Assembly (NCBI GenBank): GCA_003550325.1
Contig: QKWP01000851.1
Span: 143,048 to 207,047 of the forward strand
Direction: 5' to 3'
Origin: Gigaspora rosea
Taxonomy: Eukaryota > Glomeromycota > Glomeromycetes > Diversisporales > Gigasporaceae
DNA length: 64,000 nt
Every line of letters begins with the position of its first letter. Position 1 is the stretch's first letter. Below are positions 22,877-34,105 of the stretch, piece after piece. The position numbers and the translations under genes were made by a program. The notes beneath the pieces are model-generated. The model had not been told where the DNA came from and made no database searches. It saw only the letters and a list, made by a program, of their open reading frames with translations.

Positions 22877-23255
22877 TACCGTATTTACTCGAAATAATGT
22901 GCACCTGCACGTTATTTCAAGAGGATGCACATTATTTTGAGTACGCGCATGGGTGTTATTTTGGGATAAAGATCTAATTTCAAAAAAATTGTGCGTTATA
23001 TATGTGTGATGTATAAAAAACCTGTATTTCTTAATTTTATATATAGCTTTTCTGATCTAAGTCAGATTTTTGACTAAAGAATTCTTATTTATGCTTGTTA
23101 TTTGAATTCGTTATTTCAGCAGATTATTACTTCGGCATTTGGAGTGTGCGTTATATTGTGATGCATATGGGCGTTATTTCGAAACCAACATCTATTTTAA
23201 GAAAATTCAATTTTTGAAATAACGTCCATGTGCGTTATTTCGCGTAAATATGGTA
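22877..23255. mobile_element. MITE with CCGTATTTACTCG ends, TA duplication
   Basis: The left end reads CCGTATTTACTCGAAATAAT and the right end inward CCATATTTACGCGAAATAAC, flanked by TA (22877-22878 and 23254-23255). The motifs GCGTTATTTC / GCACATTATTT repeat several times inside. A decayed relative may lie at 51395-51500. Confidence 0.75.
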
Positions 23256-23785
23256 AAATGAATTTTTTATTCATTGTGCAGGTTTATTATTTTTATATAG
23301 TTAGGTAATATTACCTAATATTTTGTATTGATTGCCCAAATTTATTCAAAAAAACTATGAATAAAAAAAATTATCTGCTTTAGATTTAATGAAAAGCTAG
23401 AATTGATTTTGCTTGTTAATTTTAGTAAAGTTAAATTTTATAACAGTTTGACAATTTAATAGAAAACATTTGTGGCAAAATAAATGAATACTATGTTTTT
23501 GTTTGAACTGGAATCTTTGTTATAATGAAATCATAGTAATTTTAAAAAAATTTAAGATTCAGAATAAACAAAAATTATTATTATGAAGATTGTCAAAGGA
23601 AGTAATTTGCATTTTATATTTTATTAGTTAAATAATTTTGCTAAAAGTTTTATCAATTATGCAGTTTTGTCAATTATCAAAATTTTATTAATATAAAACT
23701 ATTAGCAAATTGGTTAAATAGAATTATAGAAATAATGAAAATATTAATAGTTTAAATAGTGTGAATAATGCAAACAAAGATATTA

Positions 23786-23986
23786 CACAGTGGCTCTTGA
23801 TATAATGGACTCTTGATATAATGGAGACTAAGTAAAATCTTGATATAATGGATCAAGGTTCAAATTCATATCATAATAAATACTACTTGATATAATGGAT
23901 TTACTAATAAAACTCATGATAAAGTGGATTTTAAAAAATTCCTCACTATGTGCCCATGGTAGTACATTATATCGAGAGCCACTGTG
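23786..23986. mobile_element. 201-bp pogo-like MITE
   Basis: The ends are CACAGTGGCTCTTGATATAA and, inward from the right, CACAGTGGCTCTCGATATAA, flanked by TA (23784-23785 and 23987-23988). CTTGATATAATGGA is repeated internally four or five times, as pogo-type binding sites often are. Confidence 0.88.
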
Positions 23987-24274
23987 TAGTAAAAATTTAA
24001 ATAATGTTAAAAATAAAAATAATGATTAGAAAATTTATCTATTGTACTTTGAAAAATATATAAAAATTTTAAAATGCAAAAAAATAAAAATTTTATTAAT
24101 TGATCTTTTTGTTTTATAATTATAATAGTTTCATTAATAGTTTTGTTTATAGTTGCATCAATAATTTCATCTATTGTTAATAGTATTATTATGCTAGTAG
24201 TTTCATTAATTGTTAAAGTTTATTAAACAAAATTATTTCATCAATCATAAAATAGTTTTATTACTTATCTTTAA

Positions 24275-24665
24275 TACTCACCCTGATGATTTATTGAATA
24301 ATTAGATGTTACAATTGTTAAAGTAAACTGAATTAAACATTATGCTTACTCTAGTGATTTTATTAAATGATTAAATAATTACAGATAATCATATATTGCC
24401 TTGAAATACAATTGTTAAAGTAAACAGAATTATAATAAACTTCATACTCATTTAGTAATTTATTGAATGATTAAATAATTAAAGTTAATTATACATTCTT
24501 CTGAAAAGCAATCATTAAAGTGAACAGAATTTAATTTTGTACTCACTCTGGTAATTTTATTAAACAAATAAATGATTACAGATATATTTTTTTGAAACCA
24601 TCTTTAAAGTAAAAAGAATTAAACTTAATGCTTATGCTAATGATTTATTGAAAAATTATCATAAT
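24275..24665. repeat. Tandem array, ~110-bp units, about four copies
   Basis: Each unit carries TTTATTGAATGATTAAATAA, TTGAAA(C/A)(A/C)CAATTGTTAAAG and AACAGAATTAAACTT. A related single unit is seen at 22590-22680. Confidence 0.65.
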
Positions 24666-25185
24666 TTATAGATTGATTACAAAAAGATGATAATGTTATC
24701 ATTCAAATGATTAAATATCACAATTTCAAACAGAAATTAACCAAAATTGTTTCACACAATTTGATCATGTTTTGGAATAGGTTAGTTTGCTTTGAAATTA
24801 TTATACTACAGATCTTTTTTTGTTAGTTGACAGAAGTCAAAAGATCAAAAAAGCTTATGAAGTTAGATAAACACAAAATTTTAATTAGTTGCCTATTTAG
24901 GTACTGTCCAATGTTAATAACAATTGTTAGGATCTGATATAATAAATGGACAAATTTCCCAACCCATATAGAATCCTGCCATTTTGTGGCATTTTAAAGC
25001 TTCAACTTAAAATTAGTATCACGAATTCAGCTGATGATAGCAATACTAGAGCAATTATAGTTGCTATTTCTGGGAGCATATCCCATCTCAGCTTATGCAT
25101 CAATTGCACTGATATATGCTACAATTTTACAATTTCTTAATAAAAATTCATTTAATAAAAGATAATATTATTAGCTAGATACACC

Positions 25186-25495
25186 TAGTGATGTTAAAAG
25201 TCTGATCTGAGTTAGTTTTTTAGTTGACTCCAAAAAAGTCAAGTCTTTATTAAAGTTTGGTTCCAAGTCAGACTTCAGTCTCAACTTGCATTTCACGTGC
25301 AACATCTATATTAAATATAGTATTAAAAAAATGTATCCGCATGCAAAATATGCATGAATATACTTTTTTTGGTTATTTAAATGTTTAAGGAGCACATGAA
25401 ATGCGATTAAGTTCCAAGTCTGACTTGGAAATGAACTTTAATAAAGACTTGACTTTTGGAGTCGAGTCGAACCAGACAAACTATTAGCATTCCTA
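25186..25495. mobile_element. 310-bp hAT-type MITE with perfect 8-bp duplication
   Basis: The flanks GATACACC at 25178-25185 and 25496-25503 are identical. The ends are TAGTGATGTTA and, inward, TAGGAATGCTA, and the arms stay similar for ~120 bp (GACTCCAAAA, GTCAAGTCTTTATTAAAGTT). An 8-bp duplication and TAGNG ends are diagnostic of hAT. Confidence 0.9.
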
Positions 25496-25610
25496 GATAC
25501 ACCCAACTAACAGCATATGTTATATGAATGCAATGCATTTCAAATATTTTATTGTATGAATATCTGGGTGTAACTAATTATATACGGGTTTATATTTAGT
25601 AAGTTAATGG

Positions 25611-25850
25611 TTCAAAAAATTTCGCATTTTGTGTAACCCAAGCTGATCTGACGATTCGGATTCAGACCTCGGACCAAACTTACAAAGCATTAATACTAGC
25701 CTTGTACTGCTGAGTAATATTATAATAAAATTACAATCCAAGCAATTTACTTAATACATCGGTTAGCAAGTTTGTTAGTTAAAATTTGGCAAAACTATTT
25801 ATTTAGGTCGGTGTGACTCGGGTTACACAACGTGCAAAATTTTCTGGAGA
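25611..25850. repeat. Inverted-repeat element sharing ~100 bp with 38425-38525
   Basis: The arms are AATTTCGCATTTTGTGTAAC and, from the right, AATTTTGCACGTTGTGTAAC. The part GATTCGGATTCAGACCTC..AGCATTAATACTAGC recurs at 38455-38510. On the minus strand it contains a box-B-like GGATTCGAATC, so a tRNA-related origin is possible. Confidence 0.5.
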
Positions 25851-26349
25851 TCACTAACTCGCTATTTATATTAGAACTACGTGCCGAAGGCCACATGGTT
25901 TGGATATAAAACCGTGTGAAATTTAGTTACACCTAGTGCTCGTACTCGGATAACTTTTTATCCGAAAGGTTGTAACCTTTAACAAAATCTAATAACCGGT
26001 TTTATATCCTATTCAAATAAAGGGTAATGGTTATATCCGGATAAGATATTTATATGATTAGTTGATTTATATATATTAATGCCTAAATCCAATCAAATAA
26101 CTCTATATTGATCAATATAAAAAAATGATTTACGCATGAAGTTTTTTACTTTGTACATTGTATTCTAACTTACGTCATTCGTCAGGTGGCCAGACAAAGA
26201 GATTTAGCATATTATTATAATGATACGCATCATTTCTGAATTTATGTTGATTCTGAATTGGCATGTGTTATTCGCGAATCGTGAAATGTCATTTGTCATT
26301 TTAGAACCGGTATGCATTTACCAATTAATAAAAAAAAGCGAAAATAATA

Positions 26350-26396
26350 ATAAAGTAAAAAAATTAGAAAATAAATAAATAAATAAATAAATAAAA
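26350..26396. repeat. (AAAT)n microsatellite
   Basis: About seven AAAT units lie at 26368-26395, bordered by AAAGCGAA on both sides. Confidence 0.85.
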
Positions 26397-26659
26397 GCGA
26401 ATAAAAATGAATCACTAAATATTAAATGCTAATTAACTTTTCATACATTAAAAGACTACATTCGAATATTCATATATATTTTAACAATGTAATTAAAAAT
26501 TTTTGCATTCCACGCGTAAAACACATCCACATTTGTTCTTCGGCAACGGCAGGAATCTGTCGGGTGTCTTGTCTAGAAGATAATTAGTAAAATTTTTTTC
26601 AAAAAAGAAAACATAAATTTATCTTTTCGACATAACAAACTTGCATCCCCAAGTTATTC

Positions 26660-27330
26660 CTATCTTTGTTTAGGCATAAGTAGTTCTTCTGTTTCGCCAA
26701 TATAAAGAACCTTAAAGGTATTAGTTGTTACACTGAAGATCAGGCGAATTTCACGAGTCACGATACCATATCCTTGCTCAATAAAGTGTTGAAGAAAAAA
26801 ATATGTAGTGAATATAAAAAAAAAAATAAAAGAACTATATTTATAAATATCAATGAAAAAAATATCAATGTAAATATTAATAACTAATTATTATCAGTAA
26901 TTTATTACATTGCTGTGGTCCCATGATCTGCATACCTGATTATTTCAGAAATGATGCATTTGATTTTCATCGTGAAAATTAAAAGATGCTTTAACACGGC
27001 CACGCACTTTACCCAATTTGGATTAGAAGGTAATTCGTTATTAAAATCCCGACTTTAAATAAATTTCCATTTACGGCATATTTCTATCATTATAACTAAT
27101 TCGCTAATCAAAAAATTAATGAATTAAATGATTGTTCCCCTGGTGGCTTTTCTATCAAATTGATCTAGAACCATTGTGATCACGAGTTGATCTTGATTCG
27201 TTACTACTTTCATTCTTATTTCTTCACGATTGCAGGAAAAGTATTTACCCGGATCGAGACTTAATAAACAGGGACCATGGAATGTGGCATGGAATCGGGT
27301 GCGAGAAAAAAAAATTGTTTTATTGCGCAG
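26660..27330 (-). pseudogene. Unknown multi-exon gene or gene relic
   Basis: I do not recognise the family. Minus-strand segments are open and unlike the surrounding AT-rich DNA in codon use. The first, about 27330-27145, reads RFHATFHGPCLLSLDPGKYF and then SCNREEIRMKVVTNQDQLV. A middle one at about 27020-26950 reads KVRGRVKASFNFHDENQ. The last, 26776-26660, starts after an AG, reads QGYGIVTREIRLIFSVTTNT then FKVLYIGETEELLMPKQR, and ends in TAG. An intron donor GTATGC follows the middle segment. The joins between segments do not give one unambiguous frame, so it may be a decayed gene or one I have mis-spliced. No transposon signature is seen in the peptides. Confidence 0.35.
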
Positions 27331-27534
27331 TAATACAGGTCACAAGTGTCACGGGATTTTGATCCGCATATATGAAAAAATGCAAAAACCTGTTAGGTAA
27401 AAACTCGTCCTTGTAGTATAGATATAGATATCACCTAATTTGGTAATTTCATAGTATGCCCTTTTTTAATCGTCATTCATTTCGTTCGTCGCATATATAT
27501 TCGCCTGTTATTCGACTAGCGAAAAAATTTGAGC

Positions 27535-27610
27535 GCTATGCGCTTGCGCTGCGCCTGAGCTGCTTTGTAGCTGCTTGCTTTTGTCTCAAGCGCTTTCGCT
27601 AGCGCTAAGT
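27535..27610. repeat. AGCGC/GCGCT-rich short repeat cluster
   Basis: GAGCGCTATGCGCTTGCGCT and CAAGCGCTTTCGCTAGCGCT lie within 70 bp in an otherwise AT-rich context. More AGCGCTAA motifs follow at 27765 and 27800. Such clusters are typical of hAT subterminal regions, but no complete element could be bounded. Confidence 0.45.
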
Positions 27611-28293
27611 ATACCTCCTTTACAATCGGTTGAAATTAATGAAACCCAAAATTTCCTAAAAGAGGTAAACCGGAGAATATCAATTACCAAACATGAACAA
27701 TGAAACCATCCCAAAATTTACATATAAAGCAATCAAGCGTACCACAAAGCGTTAACGATTTCTTCTAAGCGCTAATTTCACGAGCCTGTTAAGTTACAAA
27801 CTCAAAGCGCTAAGATTGGTTTTCTCTTGGTAGCACATATATTTGTGTGCCTGTATAAGTAAGCAGACACATCGTAGAACTTTAATGATAGACTTGTAAT
27901 ACAAATGATCAACTAAATGACCAAATAATGCAAGTCATTCTAGGTTTTTAAAGTCATTTGGTCATAGTCATTTGCTTAATTTTGAAACAATATTTGACTA
28001 AATGAACTATAAAATTTTAGTCATTTAAGTTATGTTATTCCAAAAGTCAAATGATTCGGTCATTTGAGAACACTACTGTACGATATCTCATTGTGCCCTT
28101 TTTTAGGAATTTATGCAACCATTATCATTATAAATATGAAAACCCCTTTTTATTGGATCTGCATACAAATAGGAAGTAAAACCATTCTAAGAATAAATAA
28201 AAATACTCCTTGAAAATACGGCACCATTAAATGTCCACGGTCATTAAATATATATAAAACTATTGCACATCTATTTCATTATCCTCAGATTCT

Positions 28294-30363
28294 ATGGATT
28301 CAAATAAATTGATCAAAGACCCTATCCATGTAATTTTTTCACAGAATAATTCAAATTAAATTAGCATAAAATCATTAATTTTATTTAACGTATGCTTATT
28401 AAATAGGGGTACATAAAATTTGAAGATTGGGTAATACAATTTATAGATACACCACAATTCCAAAGATTGCGTGATATCAAGCAATTGGGAACTGCTTTTT
28501 ATGTTTTTCCAGGTGCGACTCATACTCGCTTTGAACACAGTTTAGGTATAATAAAATAATAGTCGTAGAAATATTCACGTCACTTAGTTATGCTTTACAG
28601 TATATCGATACTTTATTATCATATGTTTAGCCAAATGGCGTGAATTATTTCTACCTATAGAACTTTTTTTTAATACTATTGAAATGAAATGATGATTTAA
28701 TAATAAAATTAATGCAGGGACAGCTTACCTCGCTTATAATTTAACCAAAAGATTACAAGAACAGCAAGGAAAAAATGACGATGATGATCGTAATCTTAAA
28801 TGTGTGACTTTAGCCGCCTTGTGTCATGACCTTGGTATTATTTGCTTAACATTTTTTTTTTTGAATAACATTAATTATCTAATTAATTATATTCATAAAG
28901 GACATGGACCATATAGTCATCTATTTGATCGTGACTTTATTAAAGACAGGCTAGGGTAAGTGACGTTAACAAAATATGCAATATCATACCAGTATATAAT
29001 ATATATATTTTTATTGCATAATTAGAATAATAGATTGGAAGCATGAGGACGGATCTATAACAATGTTTGATGATCTTCTTAAAAAGAATCCAAACATCAA
29101 TTTGAAATCCATGGATTTAAAGGAACCTGATGACGTAGAAATCATCAAGGCGCTTATTAAAGGTGATCCTAAATCTTTATCTAAAAGGTAATTTATGGTT
29201 ATTCTAAAACGATTATATAGCAATATCTTAATAATAACATGCAATATTATTTCACATAAGTACAAGAAATATACCCAATTACCTATTTAATATTGTCAAT
29301 AATGACGAAAACTCATTAGATGTTGACAAATTTGATTACCTCGCCCGAGATTGTTATTATTCAGGGGCAAAAATACAGTTTGATTTTCAAAGGTTGATGG
29401 AACTCTCTCGTGTAATGAAAGATGAAGATGAAGATAAAGATAAAATAGTTTACTATTATAAAGAATGCTACCTTATTTATGAATTGTTTCACACAAGATA
29501 TTCTTTACACAAAACAGTATATAAACATCGCGTTAGTGAGTTTTCACAACAAATTTAACTCGTTTCTTTATGGTTTTAATTACTAATATTGAAAAATGTT
29601 AATTTAGTCAGAGCTATTGATCATATGATATGTGATGTGCTTAAATATGCACAGAAATATTTAGAAAAGAAGTTTGAAGTTGAAAATTTTAAAGATTTGC
29701 TCAATGATGGTGAAAAATATATACAATTAAGTGATTCTATTTTTTATGAAATTGAATATTCGAAAGACGATGTAATATCTGAGTAGATGCTTATTTTTGT
29801 ATTGTTTATTAACTGCATCAATTATTTAGCATTCACTAATGATATTTCAATAACTAATTATTTAAAAGGAATTAACCAGATCAAAAGAAATCATTAGACA
29901 GATTAAAAAGAGGAAATTATACAAGTTAGTAGATGAGGTTTTAACCGAAAAAAAGGATGATACTAAAAAAGTATTGTATATATATATATATTTATTTTAA
30001 GATGTTTTATGAGTTCTTCACATAATACTAATGTAAATTTTTTGTTAGAAAAATATCAATAAAGAAATTTTGAATGAAGTTAAAAATAAATGTGAAAATG
30101 TAGATCGTGGAGATGTAATTGTTGATTGGCTAAGTTTCGATTATGGAAAAAAGGATAAAAATCCAGTGAAATTTGTCAAATTCTATGATTTTAATGATGA
30201 CAAAAAGCCATTCCTAAAAAAAAAAATTAATAAAGAGGATGTAAGCTATTTTCTTCCTAAGGTTTACAAAGAAGAAATAGTTCAAATATATTTACGTACT
30301 AAAGAAAATGATCAAAAGGTAGAGTCAATCGATATTTTTTATTTTATTACAAATGACTACTAA
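28294..30363 (+). CDS. SAMHD1-like HD-domain dNTP triphosphohydrolase, copy 2 (nine exons, open)
   Basis: Predicted to hydrolyse dNTPs to nucleosides and triphosphate. Exons: 28294-28329, 28407-28545, 28718-28834, 28901-28955, 29026-29187, 29267-29535, 29608-29771, 29869-29970 and 30049-30363. All introns are GT..AG and phases match, giving 452 residues. The start [17 protein letters not shown] fits the family's KxIxDPIHG opening. Metal ligands are present: His in RFEHSLG, the His-Asp pair in LCHDLG, and Asp in [21 protein letters not shown] is also kept. Later segments [32 protein letters not shown] and [11 protein letters not shown] match the C-terminal lobe in order. The N-terminal SAM domain of the animal enzyme is absent, as is common in fungi. 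Such genes are reported to be expanded in arbuscular mycorrhizal fungi. The stop follows FYFITNDY. Two further coding-like exons lie downstream. Confidence 0.9.
28565..28654. mobile_element. Hairpin MITE in intron 2 of copy 2
   Basis: This is the counterpart of 15314-15402, with arms GTAGAAATATTCACGTCACT and GTAGAAATAATTCACGCCAT. Confidence 0.82.
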
Positions 30364-30390
30364 TCAGTTGAATTTTTTTTTAAAAAAAAG

Positions 30391-30652
30391 CATGAACTAA
30401 AAAAAAAAGTTAAAGAAATTAAAGCTGTTTTTCGTGAAAAAGCTAAAGATTTAAACCTAATTAAGTTAAGATCTTTTAAATTGCTCATAAAAAATATTCG
30501 TCCAGGAAAGCTCATGAATTTCTCTTTTATTTTTGTTTAGAGAAGAAGAAGAGGGAAGTAACAGTGAAAGTGAAAAGGATAAAAAGGGTAAAAGACTTAG
30601 TATTTCTGATGAAACATCTCAGCGAAAGAAAAGTAAAAATGAAGAAAAGTAA
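30391..30652 (+). other. Conserved downstream exons encoding a charged tail (possible alternative 3' end)
   Basis: After the stop of copy 2, 30391-30464 reads HELKKKVKEIKAVFREKAKD in phase with an upstream AG. A GT donor then leads to 30541-30652, which reads EEEEGSNSESEKDKKGKR and then SQRKKSKNEEK before a TAA. The equivalent exons at ~17500-17755 in copy 1 are also open (DELKIKVKEIKTAFRENAK and SQRKKSKNEK). They would join in phase 0 from an AAG|GTAGAG donor at 30318/30319 inside exon 9, replacing the last residues. The tail has acidic then basic stretches and could be a nuclear localisation signal. This is inferred from phase and conservation only. Confidence 0.5.
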
Positions 30653-31669
30653 AAAAAAAAAAATTTCATAAAATTAATGTTTGTATTATCATTAGATATC
30701 TGACTTATATTTGCAAATATGTTTTAGCTATCTGATATTTATTTCAATTAATAATAAGAATCGTAAAATCATATTTGTTTATGACTTACAACTTAGCCAC
30801 AGAAATCTTTTATACTCGAATTAGCATTCTTATATCAAATTTTATTTATACACACATTAAATTATAAGATATTTAAAATATTTTTTTATGCATACTAATT
30901 AAACTGTAAATATGATTTTTTTTACTTTTTATGTCATATAATTGAATGAATGCTATAATATTTTTGTTTTTTTTTTTTAATTTACATTGTGAAAACATTG
31001 AAATTTGTGTGTGATAAAATCTATCAAGGCAATTTGCATTATGCTCCAGAACTTTAAAGTGCATCGATAAATCATAAATGTAGCTGTGTAGGTTCAGACA
31101 ATGTTAACAGCGCAAATTGATTGGTTCTGAACACGTTACTTATGGCATTATCAGTATAAAAAAATAAATTAAGTATTAAACCGATTTACTATTAAAATCA
31201 GTTTACTATTAAACTGATTAATTATTGAACCGATTAGTGTTTCGGGCGAAATCCATTTTCAGAATCCGAAAGGCGAAACCGAAATGTTCCCAAAGGCGAA
31301 ATAAATCAGAAATTTCCGAAATTTCCGAAATGGGCGAAACTTCCGAAACCTGGCGAAACCTCCGAAACCCGGCGAAACCGAAATGGCGAAATCTCCGAAA
31401 CTTTTTCGATGGAATTCTATTGTTCTATTATTTTCTTTTACGCAGAATTATAAATTCATAATCTAATTTATAATTACTACATTTGGTTTTCTTTATCTCT
31501 TAATACAGTGCATAATAAGCAAATTTGCTTGCAAAAACATAGAAATATATGAAGTATACATACAGTACGAAGAAATAATACTAGGTAAAATAACAATTTA
31601 TATACTTTAAAACATTTATTTAAAATTTCCAGTATTTTAATCCTTTAACTCAATTTATTTCAACATTAA

Positions 31670-31902
31670 GGCCGTTTGAAGTTAATTTTTTGGTTAACAT
31701 CCCCCCCAGCTGAAGTCTCCCCCACCTCCCCCGAAAACGAACAGCCAATCAAAACGCTGGATGACTCTCGCCAGTCACCTGATTTATATCAACCAATGAA
31801 ATTAGCCCATATTTGTTCATTTTTATATGTTCGTTTCATTTTACCCCCCTCCCGAGAGTCCTGGAAAAGTGATGTTAACCAAAGAATCAACTTCAAACAG
31901 CC
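31670..31902. mobile_element. Harbinger-like MITE with GGCCGTTTGAAGTT ends
   Basis: The left end GGCCGTTTGAAGTTAATTTT pairs with GGCTGTTTGAAGTTGATTCT from the right. TAA flanks both sides (31667-31669 and 31903-31905). It is nested in the hAT element and related in its ends to the GGCCACGC family. Confidence 0.85.
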
Positions 31903-31958
31903 TAAAGAACCAAATTGTGAGACATGTCTTTAAAAAAAATTTTATATAAGAAAATTTA

Positions 31959-32201
31959 GGCCACGCGAAGTTAATTTTTCGTTTTGCATAACCCGACCCG
32001 CCGACTCAATTTTTCCAAAAAAAAAAATTTTTTTTTAAGTTCCTATTGTGACAATTATTCCATTTTTGCCATTGAATTTTTTCTCCGGTGTCACCCGATG
32101 ATGACCTTACTTTTCCGGGATTACCCGATAGGTCCAATAAAAAAAAATCAAAATTTTCTGATTCCATGTTATGCAAACCGAAGAATTAATTTTGCATTAC
32201 C
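31959..32201. mobile_element. Harbinger-like MITE, GGCCACGC family (243 bp)
   Basis: The left end is GGCCACGCGAAGTTAATTTT and the right end inward GGTAATGCAAAATTAATTCT. TTA lies on both sides (31956-31958 and 32202-32204). The interior matches 11569-11904. Confidence 0.82.
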
Positions 32202-32226
32202 TTAGATGTGAACATGAATGAATTTA

Positions 32227-32322
32227 GACCACGCAAAGTTAATTTTTTTTTAAAAGAAAAATCCGCCGACCGGAATTTTGAAACCCCAGGTTATGCAAAA
32301 CGAAAATTAACTTTGCGTGGCC
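32227..32322. mobile_element. Harbinger-like MITE, short 96-bp member
   Basis: The ends are GACCACGCAAAGTTAATTTT and, inward, GGCCACGCAAAGTTAATTTT. TTA lies on both sides (32224-32226 and 32323-32325). It lies only 25 bp from the previous member. Confidence 0.85.
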
Positions 32323-32768
32323 TTATAAGAAAAATCATTGTAGGATCTATCAATAAATCTTCCTGATTAGATAACTACACAATACTGTCATCCCGCGCGT
32401 TATCCATCACGTGATGCGTGGGATAATTCGGAGCCAATACCATAATTCCGCGGTCCATCACTAAATAAATACTGGGATCTGTTCACACCATCCCCCGAAT
32501 TGAACTCATACTCCGCTCACTACGCTCTAGGTATTTTTCCAATAAAATTTCTAATATTAGATTTCGGAACTTTCGCCAGGTTTCGGTTTCGCCAATTTTC
32601 GGACATTTCGCCAGGTTTCGGACATTTCGCCAAGTTTCGGACATTTCGCCAGTTTCGCCAGTTTCGGAATTATCGGATTTGAGGTCTTTGGGCGAAACCT
32701 ATTTCGCCCTATTTCGGAAATTTCGCCTGGGCGAAATATATAATTTCGCCCGAAACACTAGAACCGAT

Positions 32769-33600
32769 TAACTTGAATTTAAAGCTGAATTATATTAATC
32801 GGTTCCAACTTCTAGTCATATATCATTTTTTTTACAAAATGCTGTAATAATAACAATTATCTTACTTTTTTAAATCATTTTACAGCACAAATTTAATATT
32901 TTTATTTACATTCGAATTCAAAATGTTAAAATATTATTAAATAGAATAACAAAAAGTTTAATTTAAACATCAAATAACAAGTAATAGCAAAACTAAATTA
33001 AAATTAAAATTGGTACATGTAAAATATAAATTATATGCCAGTTTTTTTTTTATTTTCATAGTTACAAATATAGTTGCAGTCAAAGTAAATCATGTTGGCA
33101 AAACTTTTTGATATAAATATTAGGGGTTTCAGAGTTAACTGATTTTGTAAATAAATTGTGAGTTCGAAAAGCTCTATTTCTTTTTTAAAATTTCGAAATC
33201 AGAAAAAGAAATAGGAGTTATCCGGAGATATAATAAGAATTTTTTTTTTGATAGAATTTTGAAAGAAAATATACGATCGTAAAAGAATTAAATAAGCTTA
33301 CAAATAAAAATTAACAGGAGTTTTAAAGTTATAGATCATTGATATTGAATTAAATACGTCACAGATTCAATTCAAAATCAGAAACTAGAAACTTAGATCT
33401 GAAACCGTCATTAATGTTAATGATTTATATATCATATTCATATTTGATTGATGAAAGTATTTATTAAATAAGTTTTATGTTTAATAATGCATCAATAAAG
33501 TATCAGTAAAAAATTAAATAAATTAATTATTGAAGTTCGTTAAATAATAATGATCATATCATATCATTACTCATAAATCTTTTTTTTTTCTTTATTGATA
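32769..33600. other. AT-rich DNA, nothing recognised
   Basis: There is no open frame of note. The hAT element above appears to have landed in an older inverted-repeat sequence, because AACCGATT recurs at 31180, 31227 and 32798 (inverse). Confidence 0.45.
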
Positions 33601-33610
33601 TAATGTAGCC

Positions 33611-34105
33611 TAGTGATACGGGTCGATGAAAAAATCGTGGGTCGAGGCCGATCCCAAAAAAGCTCGGGCCGGTCGACCGGGCCGACCTTTTGCTAGTGTA
33701 ATTTTTTCTGATTAGAATCAGTCAACATTTATCTATATTAAACACGTAAATGACCATCAGGTAGTCTTTTTGTCGAATTCTAGTGATATTAAATTATTTA
33801 ATTTTATTCTTTTTGTCCTTGAGAAAAATTCCAGCATGTTTGTATTTTATGTCGATTAATTGTCTATTCCTCTAAACATTCTGATATTTAGATTATATTC
33901 ACTATTTGCCAGTTTATTACCTAAATAAGCCAATTCTCTTACATTAGTATAAATGACTAGCCGATTTAATTTAATTCCTAGCCTGAAATATGCTTTAGAA
34001 GTGAATTTATTCTAACACTTCTCTTTACAACCTGCCCGGCCTACAAAGGTGTGGGCCGAGGGTCGACCCGCCCGTCGACCCGGCCGGGGTCGACCCGTTT
34101 CACTA
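33611..34105. mobile_element. 495-bp hAT element with perfect 8-bp duplication and GC-rich ends
   Basis: Identical flanks ATGTAGCC lie at 33603-33610 and 34106-34113. The ends are TAGTGATACGGGTCGA and, inward, TAGTGAAACGGGTCGA. GGTCGACC/CGGGCC motifs are dense in both subterminal zones, while the middle is AT-rich and non-coding. Confidence 0.93.

Larger units (their letters stand above)
27785..31027 (+). repeat. Segmental duplication, copy 2 (partner 14073-18105)
   Basis: This copy lacks the MITEs that interrupt copy 1 and keeps an open SAMHD1-like gene. The two copies lie ~13.7 kb apart in direct orientation. Confidence 0.92.
31235..32760. mobile_element. 1.5-kb non-autonomous hAT element with subterminal GGCGAAAC repeats
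   Basis: Identical flanks GAACCGAT lie at 31227-31234 and 32761-32768. The ends are TAGTGTTTCGGGCGAAAT and its exact inverse. Both subterminal regions are packed with GGCGAAACC/TTCCGAAA units: 31240-31405 in one orientation and 32560-32745 in the other. Such arrays are typical hAT transposase-binding sites. The interior has no transposase and holds three Harbinger-like MITEs. Confidence 0.92.
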
